In this document: positions 56,991 through 64,000 of the stretch, one piece after another
Layout: every line of letters begins with the position of its first letter
How positions within the stretch are numbered: the stretch's first letter is position 1
Assembly: GCF_050529585.1 (NCBI RefSeq)
Contig: NZ_CP172882.1
Location: 2,294,001-2,358,000, forward strand
DNA: 64,000 nucleotides
Direction: 5' to 3'
DNA from: Enterococcus_D sp050529585
GTDB lineage: Bacteria; Bacillota; Bacilli; Lactobacillales; Enterococcaceae
Program-made: the position numbers and the translations under genes
Notes under the pieces: model-generated
Database searches by the model: none
What the model saw: only the letters and a program-made list of their open reading frames with translations
What the model was told of the DNA's origin: nothing

Positions 56991-57010
56991 TTTCTTTTTA
57001 TTCAGCTTGC

Positions 57011-58450
57011 TTACTGGTACACCAATGTACGTAATGCTTGATCCACTTTTTCAGCAGCCAACCTGCCTTCACGGATCGCCCAAATGACTAAACTAGGACC
57101 TCGCTTGGCATCGCCAGCTACTAAGACCCGTTCATTATTGGTCGTGTAATCATCATAGATTTCTTTGACACCAAAGGCATCCAACAAGGTTGTTTCTGGT
57201 CCTAGAAAGCCCATCGCCAGCAAAACAAGATCTGCTTTGATGACCTCCTTGCTGCCAGCGATCGGTTGAAAACGATCATCTACAGCAACTGTTTCTAGAG
57301 CAATCAATTGACCTCTTTCGGCGCCGATAAACGCTGTCGTTGAAACCCCATGGTAGGTTACTTGGCTTTGGAATACTTCAGCCGCTTCTTCTTGACCATA
57401 GCCAGTGCGGGCGGTTAGCGGATATTCTGGCCAGGGATTATTGGCCGCTCGTTGCAATGGTGGCTGCGGCGTTATTTCTAGTTGCCGTACAGATGCTGCC
57501 CCTTGACGGACAGCAGTTCCGATACAGTCGTTTCCTGTATCGCCACCACCGATGACTACGACATGTTTACCAGCCAATTTTTTACTGGTAGCTTCTTTGC
57601 CATGTTTCAAGACCTCTTTCGTTGCCTCGGTTAAATAATCAACCGCAAATTGAACGCCAGTCAGCGAGCGACCGGGTATTTTCAGGTCCCGAGGTACACT
57701 CGCCCCAGTTGAGAGGATCACACGATCATATTGGTCGGCCAATTCATCTGCTGAAATGTCGCGCCCAATCTCTGTGTTACCGATAAAGCGAACCCCTAAA
57801 TCCACCATCAAATCGATGCGTCGCTGCACGACGTCTTTATCCAATTTCATATTCGGAATGCCATACATCAGCAACCCGCCAAAGCGATCACTCCGCTCAT
57901 AAACGGTGACTTGATGCCCTAACTGATTCAAACGCCACGCGGCAGATAAACCGGCAGGCCCGCTGCCTACGATTGCCACTTTAAAACCAGTCGCTTCTTG
58001 CGGCATTCCTGAAGCTTTGACCCAATCATTTTCAAAAGCGGTATCGATGATAAAACGCTCATTGTCGTGGATCGTGACCCCCGAACCATTTAAAGCTTCG
58101 GTACAGCCCTTTTCACAAGGTGCCGGACACACCCGTCCTGTCATTTCAGGCAATGGATTGGTTCTTGCCAAACGCTCAAAAGCAGCTTGCGTCCGACCTT
58201 GATAAACCAAATCATTCCACTCAGGAATCAAATTGTCATTTGGACAACCAGAAACTGTTCGTTGTCCACCATAGAATGAACCGGTGTGGCAGAATGGAAT
58301 CCCGCAATTCATACAGCGGGCTGCTTGTTCTTGCCTTTCTTCTTCGGGCAAGGGGGTTTGGAGTTCTTCCCAATCAGTGATTCGCTCAAAAACTGGGCGT
58401 GTCGGGTTTTCAACTCTTGCATGTTTTAAGAAACCAAATGGATCTGCCAT
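57011..58450 (-). CDS. gltD: Glutamate synthase small subunit
   Basis: 479 residues. N-terminal Cys motifs CMNCGIPFCHTG and CPAPCEKGC bind 4Fe-4S clusters; AIVGSGPAGLSAAWRL binds FAD; VVIGGGDTGNDCIG binds NADPH; VAGDAKRGPSLVIWAIREGR closes the FAD site. It passes electrons from NADPH to GltB. The start lies 2 bases after the gltB stop, so the two are one operon. It converges on vanS. Confidence 0.97.
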   Translation of the reverse strand: MADPFGFLKHARVENPTRPVFERITDWEELQTPLPEEERQEQAARCMNCGIPFCHTGSFYGGQRTVSGCPNDNLIPEWNDLVYQGRTQAAFERLARTNPLPEMTGRVCPAPCEKGCTEALNGSGVTIHDNERFIIDTAFENDWVKASGMPQEATGFKVAIVGSGPAGLSAAWRLNQLGHQVTVYERSDRFGGLLMYGIPNMKLDKDVVQRRIDLMVDLGVRFIGNTEIGRDISADELADQYDRVILSTGASVPRDLKIPGRSLTGVQFAVDYLTEATKEVLKHGKEATSKKLAGKHVVVIGGGDTGNDCIGTAVRQGAASVRQLEITPQPPLQRAANNPWPEYPLTARTGYGQEEAAEVFQSQVTYHGVSTTAFIGAERGQLIALETVAVDDRFQPIAGSKEVIKADLVLLAMGFLGPETTLLDAFGVKEIYDDYTTNNERVLVAGDAKRGPSLVIWAIREGRLAAEKVDQALRTLVYQ

Positions 58451-58452
58451 AT

Positions 58453-61400
58453 TTATTCACGCGCCTTTCCTGGAATAGTTAATTGGGTGCCAACAACCGA
58501 TTCAAACGCCTTTTCTAATAACGCATCACCGACAAAACCTTGTGCGGCAAATTGATCTGTTGCTTCAACCATATGATGATACTCGGTTGGATAGACTTTC
58601 ACAAAATCTTGTTTCGCACGTGGCCAATCTTGTAAAATTTCAGCTGCTTTTAAAGAATCCGTGTAGGCAAAATGCTTTTCGATCATCTCTTTCAGTTGCT
58701 GGTCATTGCCGCTTTCATCAATTTGATACAAATCAACCATCTCCATATTGCACTTGGCTGCAAACTCATGGCTCGGATCATAGACATATGCCACACCACC
58801 AGACATACCGGCCCCAAAGTTTCGACCTGTTTTGCCAAGGATAACCACGACGCCACCAGTCATATATTCACAGCCATGATCGCCAACACCTTCGACAACC
58901 ACTTTCGCCCCGCTGTTACGGACACAAAAGCGCTCACCGGCAGTACCGCGGAAATAGCCTTCCCCTTGATTGGCACCAAAACAAGCTACATTCCCCACGA
59001 TGGGTGAATGTTCGACATCGTAAGCAGCATCTTCTGGCGGCACGATAATCAATCGCGCACCGCTTAAACCTTTGGCAACATAATCATTGGCTTCCCCGAT
59101 CAATTTCAATTCAATCCCTTGGGTTGCAAAAGCGCCAAAGCTTTGACCCGCGATACCATGGTACGTATACTGCAATAATCCTGGCGTCACTTGATCATTG
59201 CCGAAGCGCTCAGCGATCCATCCGCCCAGCCGTGCCCCAACAGAACGCTGGACATTGTTGATTGATTGACTGACTGCGATTGCCTCATTTTGTTCAATAG
59301 CAGCTTGGGCAAATGAATCTAGTTCTGGCCACTGGCGTTTTTCTAAAAATGGATCTGTCACTTTCCGCTCGATTGGAACCGCCCTGCCGATCATTCTAGA
59401 GAAATCTAAAGATTTCGCTTTGCCTTTTGCGACAAAACGCGGCACCAATACTTCTCCATGGCCAACCATTTCATCAATCGTCCGAAAACCTAATTCTGCC
59501 ATTGTTTCCCGCAAGTCTTCTGCTAAAAAGTACATCGTATTGATGATATGGGCTGGTTTTCCGGCAAAGAATTTTCGCAATGCAGGATTTTGGGTTGCAA
59601 TCCCCACCGGGCATGTGTTCAAGCTGCAGACCCGCATCATCACACAACCGATAGCCACTAGTGCCAATGAAGCAAAACTATACTCTTCAGCACCTAACAA
59701 CGCTGCAATCGCGATGTCACGACCCGTCATTAATTTACCATCGGTTTCTAACGTCATCCTTTGACGCAGATTATTCATAGCTAGTGTTTGGTGCGCTTCG
59801 GCGATCCCCATCTCCCAAGGAAGTCCAGCATCACGAATCGAGTTTCTTGGTGAAGCTCCTGTTCCTCCATCATAACCCGAGATCACGACAACATCTGCAC
59901 CGGCTTTTACAACCCCTGTTGCAATCGTACCTACCCCGGTACTTGAAACCAATTTGACATTGATCCGGGCATAGGGATTGATGGCTTTCAGATCATAGAT
60001 CAACTGAGCCAAATCTTCAATTGAATAAATATCATGATGCGGCGGCGGTGAAATCAATCGTACGCCTGGCGTTGATCCGCGGATTTCTGCCACCCATGGA
60101 AAGACTTTGTTTCCAGGCAATTGTCCTCCCTCACCAGGTTTGGCCCCTTGTGCCATTTTGATTTGCAATTCGTCAGCACTCATCAAATATTCCGCATTGA
60201 CCCCAAAGCGGCCCGATGCGACTTGTTTGATACGGCTATTGTAGTTGATACCATCTACGGGTTTGAATCGATTACGGTTTTCACCGCCTTCGCCACTATT
60301 TGATTTTGCGCCGATTGCATTCATTCCTTCAGCGATGCAGCGATGGGCTTCTTCACTTAAAGAACCGTACGACATCGCTCCGACTTTAAATCGTTTAACG
60401 ATCGTTTCTGCAGGTTCCACTTCTGCCAATGGAATACTTGGTCGATTTTTGTCGAAGGTCCACATAGACCGTAATGTGGTTGGATGTGCCACTGCTTCTT
60501 GATCCATTTCGGCTGCATAAGCTTTATATAACGCATAATCGCCAGTACGAACTGCCTTTTGAAAGCCGTAGATCGTCTTTGGATTGAACAAGTGGTGCTC
60601 CCCATCTGCTTTGTATTGAAAACTGCCACCTGATTCAAGATAATCCGTTTGTTTATGACCATACGCTGCCTGATAGCGATTGAGGTATTCTTCTTCGATT
60701 TGCTGTAAAGACAATCCACCGATTCTCGTTGCTGTACCGGTAAAATATTCACTGACGACGGCTTCAGAAATACCAACCGCTTCAAAAAGTTGCGCGCCAT
60801 GATAGCCGGCGATCGTTGAGATCCCCATCCGAGACATGATTTTGATGATACCTTTTTCGCAGGCTTTACGATACTTTTCGACTTTAGCAGATAAATCAAG
60901 GTGAACCAATGTTTGATATGCCCCGTATGGATGAATACCGCTGGCACCGTAACCGATCAGCATTGCATAGTGATGTACTTCGCAGACCTCTGCTGTATCG
61001 ACCACGATCGACGCCAAGGAACGCTTGCCTTTCCTCACAAGATAATTATGCAAACCTGAAACAGCCAATAAAATCGGCATGGCCATTTTGCCTTTTTGCG
61101 CTTGCATATCTGGGGTTTCCCCCCGATCGCTTAAAATGATAATTGTGGTGCCTTGATCGATTTTGGCTTCAGTCTCTTTAAATAAATTTTCTAAAGCCGC
61201 CTGTAAGCCGCCGCTTTGTTCATTTTTGATTGGATATAAAATTGATTGAACGCTGGACTTTTGACCCGATTGATCCAAGTGCTTGATTTTCATATAGTCA
61301 TCTGTCGTTAACACAGGACTACTGATTTTTAGTTTGTTGCAATTGATTTGAATATCTTTCGCAACATCCCCATCTCGACCTAAAAATAACTCTGTACCAA

Positions 61401-62967
61401 TCACAAGTTGTTCACGAATGGCATCGATCGGTGGATTGGTTACTTGTGCAAACTGTTGCTTGAAATAAGTAAACAGTGATTGCGGTTTTTCACTCAAAAT
61501 GGCCAATGGTGAATCGAATCCCATTGAGATCACCGGCTCTTCGCCGTTTTCCGCCATTGGCATGATCAAAGTACGAATGATTTCATCCGTATAACCATTC
61601 AATTTCCACAATTGCTGCATTTGGGCAGTTGATGGCTGGCCTACTGCTTCTTCACTAGGACTCAAATCCGCGGGAGTCAATAAATGGTTCTGCAGCCACT
61701 CTCGATACGGATACGCTTTTGAATAGTGGTCCTTGATTTCTTGATTGCGCAGAATGGTACCGTCAACAGTATTAACCAAAAACATATTCGCTGGGCCTAA
61801 TACCCCTTTTTCAATGACTTCTGCTGCTGGCAAATCAACAACGCCAGACTCTGAAGCAACAATGACAAACCCTGATTTTGTGATCGAATAGCGTGAGGGG
61901 CGTAAACCATTTCTATCAAGCGCAGCCCCCACCATATCACCATCCGTAAAACACAATGCCGCTGGTCCATCCCAAGGTGCCATAAAACTTGCATTATATT
62001 CATTGAAGGCCGTCAGTTCAGCCGACAAGCCAGCTTCATTTGACCAGGCTTCTGGCACCATCATCAATAGGGCTTGCGGAATATCCCTTCCTTGTCGATA
62101 TAAATATTCCATACAGTTTTCTAATTTGGCAGAGTCAGAATTTTCATCATCATACACCTCGATTTGATGCCCATGCATCCAATTCTCCGCCCCCCGCAAC
62201 GTATTGATTTCCCCGTTATGAGCTAAAAAACGAAAGGGTTGTGCGCGATTCCAACTAGGAAAGGTATTGGTTGAAAAACGGGAATGGGTCAAAGCAATGC
62301 TTGAGGTCATTTCTGGCCGTTGCAAGTCTTTGAAAAATAAGCCTACTTGATAAGCATGGAGCATTCCTTTATAGACGATCGTTTTGCTGGATAGGCTGCA
62401 GATAGAACAAGCATCAGCAGGATACGTCTGCTCCAATTTGCGGCGCAACCGATACAACTGATCTTCAAAAGGTCGTCCCGCTGCAACATCCACCGGTTTT
62501 TCGATAAAGAGTTGCAAAAAAGACGGCATCACTTTTTGAGCACCTGGTCCGCATTGATAATAATCATAGGGGACATCGCGTTGCCAAATCACTTGAAATC
62601 CCCAACTTTGGATATCTTTGATCATAGCTTCTTGCACTTGTAATGCCCGTAATTTTTCGGCGGGCAAAAATAACATGCCCACAGCATAATGTCCTTTGTC
62701 TGGTAAGCGGATACCGGCAGATTGCGCCTCGATTTGGAAGAATGGATCTGGCATCGCCATCAAAATCCCTGCACCATCGCCTGTATCAGGTTCTGCCCCA
62801 GTACCACCGCGATGATTCATTCTCTCTAACATCGTTAATGCGTTTTGAATCAATTCCCTTGAATAAAGCCCGTCCTTCTGGGCAATAAAGCCCATACCGC
62901 ACGCATCCTTCTCAAATCGAGGGTCATACATTGATCGTATTGTAGTGGTTATATTTTTTTCATTCAT
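58453..62967 (-). CDS. gltB: Glutamate synthase large subunit
   Basis: 1504 residues. It turns glutamine plus 2-oxoglutarate into two glutamates. A short propeptide precedes Cys23 (RFEKDACGMGFI), the N-terminal nucleophile of the amidotransferase domain (about 23-420). The central and FMN domains contain GAMSYGSLSEEAH and KLVSSTGVGTIATG; the 3Fe-4S Cys are in CVMMRVCSLNTCPVGI; the C-terminal beta-helix domain has GVGDHGCEYMTGGVVVILG. I chose the ATG at 62967, with only a weak AAAGAAAG site; the frame from 63015 adds an unusual Lys-rich head. Most lactic acid bacteria lack this enzyme, so it is a useful trait of this lineage. Confidence 0.96.
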   Translation of the reverse strand: MNEKNITTTIRSMYDPRFEKDACGMGFIAQKDGLYSRELIQNALTMLERMNHRGGTGAEPDTGDGAGILMAMPDPFFQIEAQSAGIRLPDKGHYAVGMLFLPAEKLRALQVQEAMIKDIQSWGFQVIWQRDVPYDYYQCGPGAQKVMPSFLQLFIEKPVDVAAGRPFEDQLYRLRRKLEQTYPADACSICSLSSKTIVYKGMLHAYQVGLFFKDLQRPEMTSSIALTHSRFSTNTFPSWNRAQPFRFLAHNGEINTLRGAENWMHGHQIEVYDDENSDSAKLENCMEYLYRQGRDIPQALLMMVPEAWSNEAGLSAELTAFNEYNASFMAPWDGPAALCFTDGDMVGAALDRNGLRPSRYSITKSGFVIVASESGVVDLPAAEVIEKGVLGPANMFLVNTVDGTILRNQEIKDHYSKAYPYREWLQNHLLTPADLSPSEEAVGQPSTAQMQQLWKLNGYTDEIIRTLIMPMAENGEEPVISMGFDSPLAILSEKPQSLFTYFKQQFAQVTNPPIDAIREQLVIGTELFLGRDGDVAKDIQINCNKLKISSPVLTTDDYMKIKHLDQSGQKSSVQSILYPIKNEQSGGLQAALENLFKETEAKIDQGTTIIILSDRGETPDMQAQKGKMAMPILLAVSGLHNYLVRKGKRSLASIVVDTAEVCEVHHYAMLIGYGASGIHPYGAYQTLVHLDLSAKVEKYRKACEKGIIKIMSRMGISTIAGYHGAQLFEAVGISEAVVSEYFTGTATRIGGLSLQQIEEEYLNRYQAAYGHKQTDYLESGGSFQYKADGEHHLFNPKTIYGFQKAVRTGDYALYKAYAAEMDQEAVAHPTTLRSMWTFDKNRPSIPLAEVEPAETIVKRFKVGAMSYGSLSEEAHRCIAEGMNAIGAKSNSGEGGENRNRFKPVDGINYNSRIKQVASGRFGVNAEYLMSADELQIKMAQGAKPGEGGQLPGNKVFPWVAEIRGSTPGVRLISPPPHHDIYSIEDLAQLIYDLKAINPYARINVKLVSSTGVGTIATGVVKAGADVVVISGYDGGTGASPRNSIRDAGLPWEMGIAEAHQTLAMNNLRQRMTLETDGKLMTGRDIAIAALLGAEEYSFASLALVAIGCVMMRVCSLNTCPVGIATQNPALRKFFAGKPAHIINTMYFLAEDLRETMAELGFRTIDEMVGHGEVLVPRFVAKGKAKSLDFSRMIGRAVPIERKVTDPFLEKRQWPELDSFAQAAIEQNEAIAVSQSINNVQRSVGARLGGWIAERFGNDQVTPGLLQYTYHGIAGQSFGAFATQGIELKLIGEANDYVAKGLSGARLIIVPPEDAAYDVEHSPIVGNVACFGANQGEGYFRGTAGERFCVRNSGAKVVVEGVGDHGCEYMTGGVVVILGKTGRNFGAGMSGGVAYVYDPSHEFAAKCNMEMVDLYQIDESGNDQQLKEMIEKHFAYTDSLKAAEILQDWPRAKQDFVKVYPTEYHHMVEATDQFAAQGFVGDALLEKAFESVVGTQLTIPGKARE

Positions 62968-63111
62968 CAAATCACACTTTCTTTGAATTTTCTGAATTTT
63001 CCGATTTTTAAACATGTATCTCTCTACATTTTTATTGCAAGATATTTACTATACAGACTGTTTTTAGCAAAAGGAAAAATTTTTCTTTATTTTTTCATTT
63101 GTAAATAAATC

Positions 63112-63148
63112 AAAAACCTTTGTACATACTATAAAGATTAAGGTTTTT
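63112..63148. other. Dyad in the gltB leader
   Basis: AAAAACCTT (63112-63120) and AAGGTTTTT (63140-63148) flank a 19-base AT-rich spacer. It may be an operator or, as RNA on the minus strand, a terminator-like stem in the gltB leader. Confidence 0.45.
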
Positions 63149-63188
63149 ATATTATACAACATTCTTCCCGTTATTTATAAATTTTAAA

Positions 63189-63203
63189 TGAGAATCGTTT
63201 TCA
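63189..63203. promoter_or_regulatory. Fur/Zur-like 7-1-7 palindrome upstream of gltBD
   Basis: TGAGAAT-C-GTTTTCA fits the 7-1-7 Fur family consensus TGATAATNATTATCA at 11 of 14 positions. It lies about 220 bases before gltB. Confidence 0.4.
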
Positions 63204-63304
63204 TCTGTATCAACTCGTCAGCTACCATTCACATGTAAAAAATCGTGACAAACAATAGTATTTTTGTGCGGAAGATACGCCTTTTTCGTCTATCTAAACA
63301 AAAA

Positions 63305-63336
63305 AAACAGGCAATCATAAGAATGATTGCCTGTTT
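63305..63336 (-). terminator. ileS terminator
   Basis: On the minus strand AAACAGGCAATCAT pairs with ATGATTGCCTGTTT around TCTT, followed by TTTTT. Confidence 0.9.
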
Positions 63337-63354
63337 GATGGGATATTGATTGGC

Positions 63355-64000
63355 TTATTTTTCGAAACCTTCAGCAACAGCTTCTGGATAATTTTCTTCT
63401 ACGATCTCTGCACAATGTCCACAAAGCGTTGCTAAGTGTGCATGACTACCGACATCTTTGCGCATTTGTCGGCAACGTTCACAGACTTCCCCGTCAGCTT
63501 TTTCAACGAGAATCGAGACATCTTCAAATGAATAGGCTTCTGCTGGTGCGGCTGTACCAATAGGTGCTACTTCAAAGAAATCAGGCGAGATGATCAACAA
63601 CTGGGCGATATCTGAATCGATTGCCTTCAATAAAGTTGCGACTGGTTCAGTTGGGTAGATCGTTACTTTTGCTTCAAACGATTTACCGATCAATTTCGCA
63701 TTGCGGGCTTCTTCCAATGCTTTTAATACATTATCACGGAAGTCTAAGAAGGCTGCCCATTGATCCAACAATTCATCTTGGTTAGCAAATGTTTGATAGC
63801 TAGGAAGTTCTGCTAGTTGAACATACTCATCTGCTTCTTTCAAATGAGACCAAATTTCTTCTGCCGTATGAGGGATGATTGGTGTCAATAGTTTAGTCAA
63901 TGCAACTGCCGTTTGGTAGAAAACAGTTTGCATTGCCCGACGTTGGAAATCATCTTGGCCTTCGATATAGACAACATCTTTGGCAAAGTCTAAATAGAAT
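63355..64000 (-). CDS. ileS: Isoleucyl-tRNA synthetase, C-terminal part
   Basis: The last 214 residues of IleRS; the gene continues past the right edge of the window. The open frame runs to base 64000 (FYLDFAKDVVYIEGQDDFQR), then the anticodon-binding domain (LTPIIPHTAEEIWSHLKEAD) and the C-terminal zinc finger with CERCRQMRKDVG and LCGHC. It charges tRNA-Ile. A strong terminator follows it. Confidence 0.96.
   Translation of the reverse strand, partial: FYLDFAKDVVYIEGQDDFQRRAMQTVFYQTAVALTKLLTPIIPHTAEEIWSHLKEADEYVQLAELPSYQTFANQDELLDQWAAFLDFRDNVLKALEEARNAKLIGKSFEAKVTIYPTEPVATLLKAIDSDIAQLLIISPDFFEVAPIGTAAPAEAYSFEDVSILVEKADGEVCERCRQMRKDVGSHAHLATLCGHCAEIVEENYPEAVAEGFEK

Larger units (their letters stand above)
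63016..63300. promoter_or_regulatory. gltBD upstream region, AT-rich, with a dyad and a Fur-like box
   Basis: No gene is visible. The region is very AT-rich. A dyad (63112-63148) and a palindrome (63189-63203), listed separately, are its only clear structures. The gltB promoter should be here, but I cannot fix it. Confidence 0.5.

Noticed and set aside
60357..60947. A 196-codon frame within gltB on the same strand
   Set aside because: Shadow frame inside a well-conserved gene.

Overview
The window reads as chromosome of a motile-type, vanC-bearing Enterococcus (E. casseliflavus / E. gallinarum group). The reasons are a complete intrinsic-type D-Ala-D-Ser vancomycin resistance cluster in the order vanC-vanXYC-vanT-vanR-vanS, a copYZ-copB copper operon of enterococcal type, and low-GC Firmicute housekeeping genes (rplS, trmD, rimM, rpsP, khpA, ylxM-ffh, map, zwf, ileS). 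The VanC ligase looks nearer, from memory, to the VanC2/C3 than to the VanC1 allele but matches neither exactly.

Region 1 (1-1.5 kb): the 5' part of a 6-phospho-beta-glucosidase gene and its RpiR regulator. Region 2 (about 1.5-14.6 kb): a decayed Tn916-family conjugative element, read right to left: a protein with homing-endonuclease-associated-like repeats, an LPXTG thioester/Cna-B adhesin, Orf23, Orf22, the coupling ATPase Orf21, a zeta-type toxin killed by a stop codon in its P-loop plus a small partner, a C5-cytosine methyltransferase, a Tn916-type oriT, the MobT (Orf20) relaxase, a DUF3789 peptide, Orf19 and ArdA (Orf18). After ArdA, where Tn916 carries its mating-pair genes, there is only a 3'-truncated zinc-hook AAA ATPase gene. 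No integrase and no orf17-orf13 are present in the window. The element lies immediately downstream of rplS.

Region 3 (14.7-27.2 kb): translation genes rplS, trmD, rimM, khpA and rpsP, split by a lipoprotein gene, a small membrane protein gene and a perfect 147-bp tandem repeat; then an FMN reductase, a RibD-like reductase, tag, a GntR-ABC transporter operon, an endonuclease/phosphatase family gene, csbD, and ffh-ylxM-DUF523. Region 4 (27.3-33.3 kb): a PhoPR-type two-component system, a GH25 muramidase with five cell-wall-binding repeats, and pstS preceded by four helically phased TTTACA boxes. Region 5 (33.4-45.4 kb): aminotransferase, DUF2087 regulator, queH, an orphan Phd/YefM-like gene, copB-copZ-copY with an ideal cop box promoter, galM, tagO-like, a BrkB-family gene, map, flavodoxin, tetR. 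Region 6 (45.6-64 kb): M29 aminopeptidase, DtxR/MntR-like regulator, zwf, a kinase-ECF transporter-DUF436 operon, the vanC cluster, then gltBD (convergent with vanS) and the 3' end of ileS.

Most genes are separated by clear rho-independent terminators. I saw no rRNA, tRNA, CRISPR array or insertion sequence. The accessory interest is concentrated in the Tn916-like remnant; the rest is mostly core genome with some notable repeats and regulatory sites.
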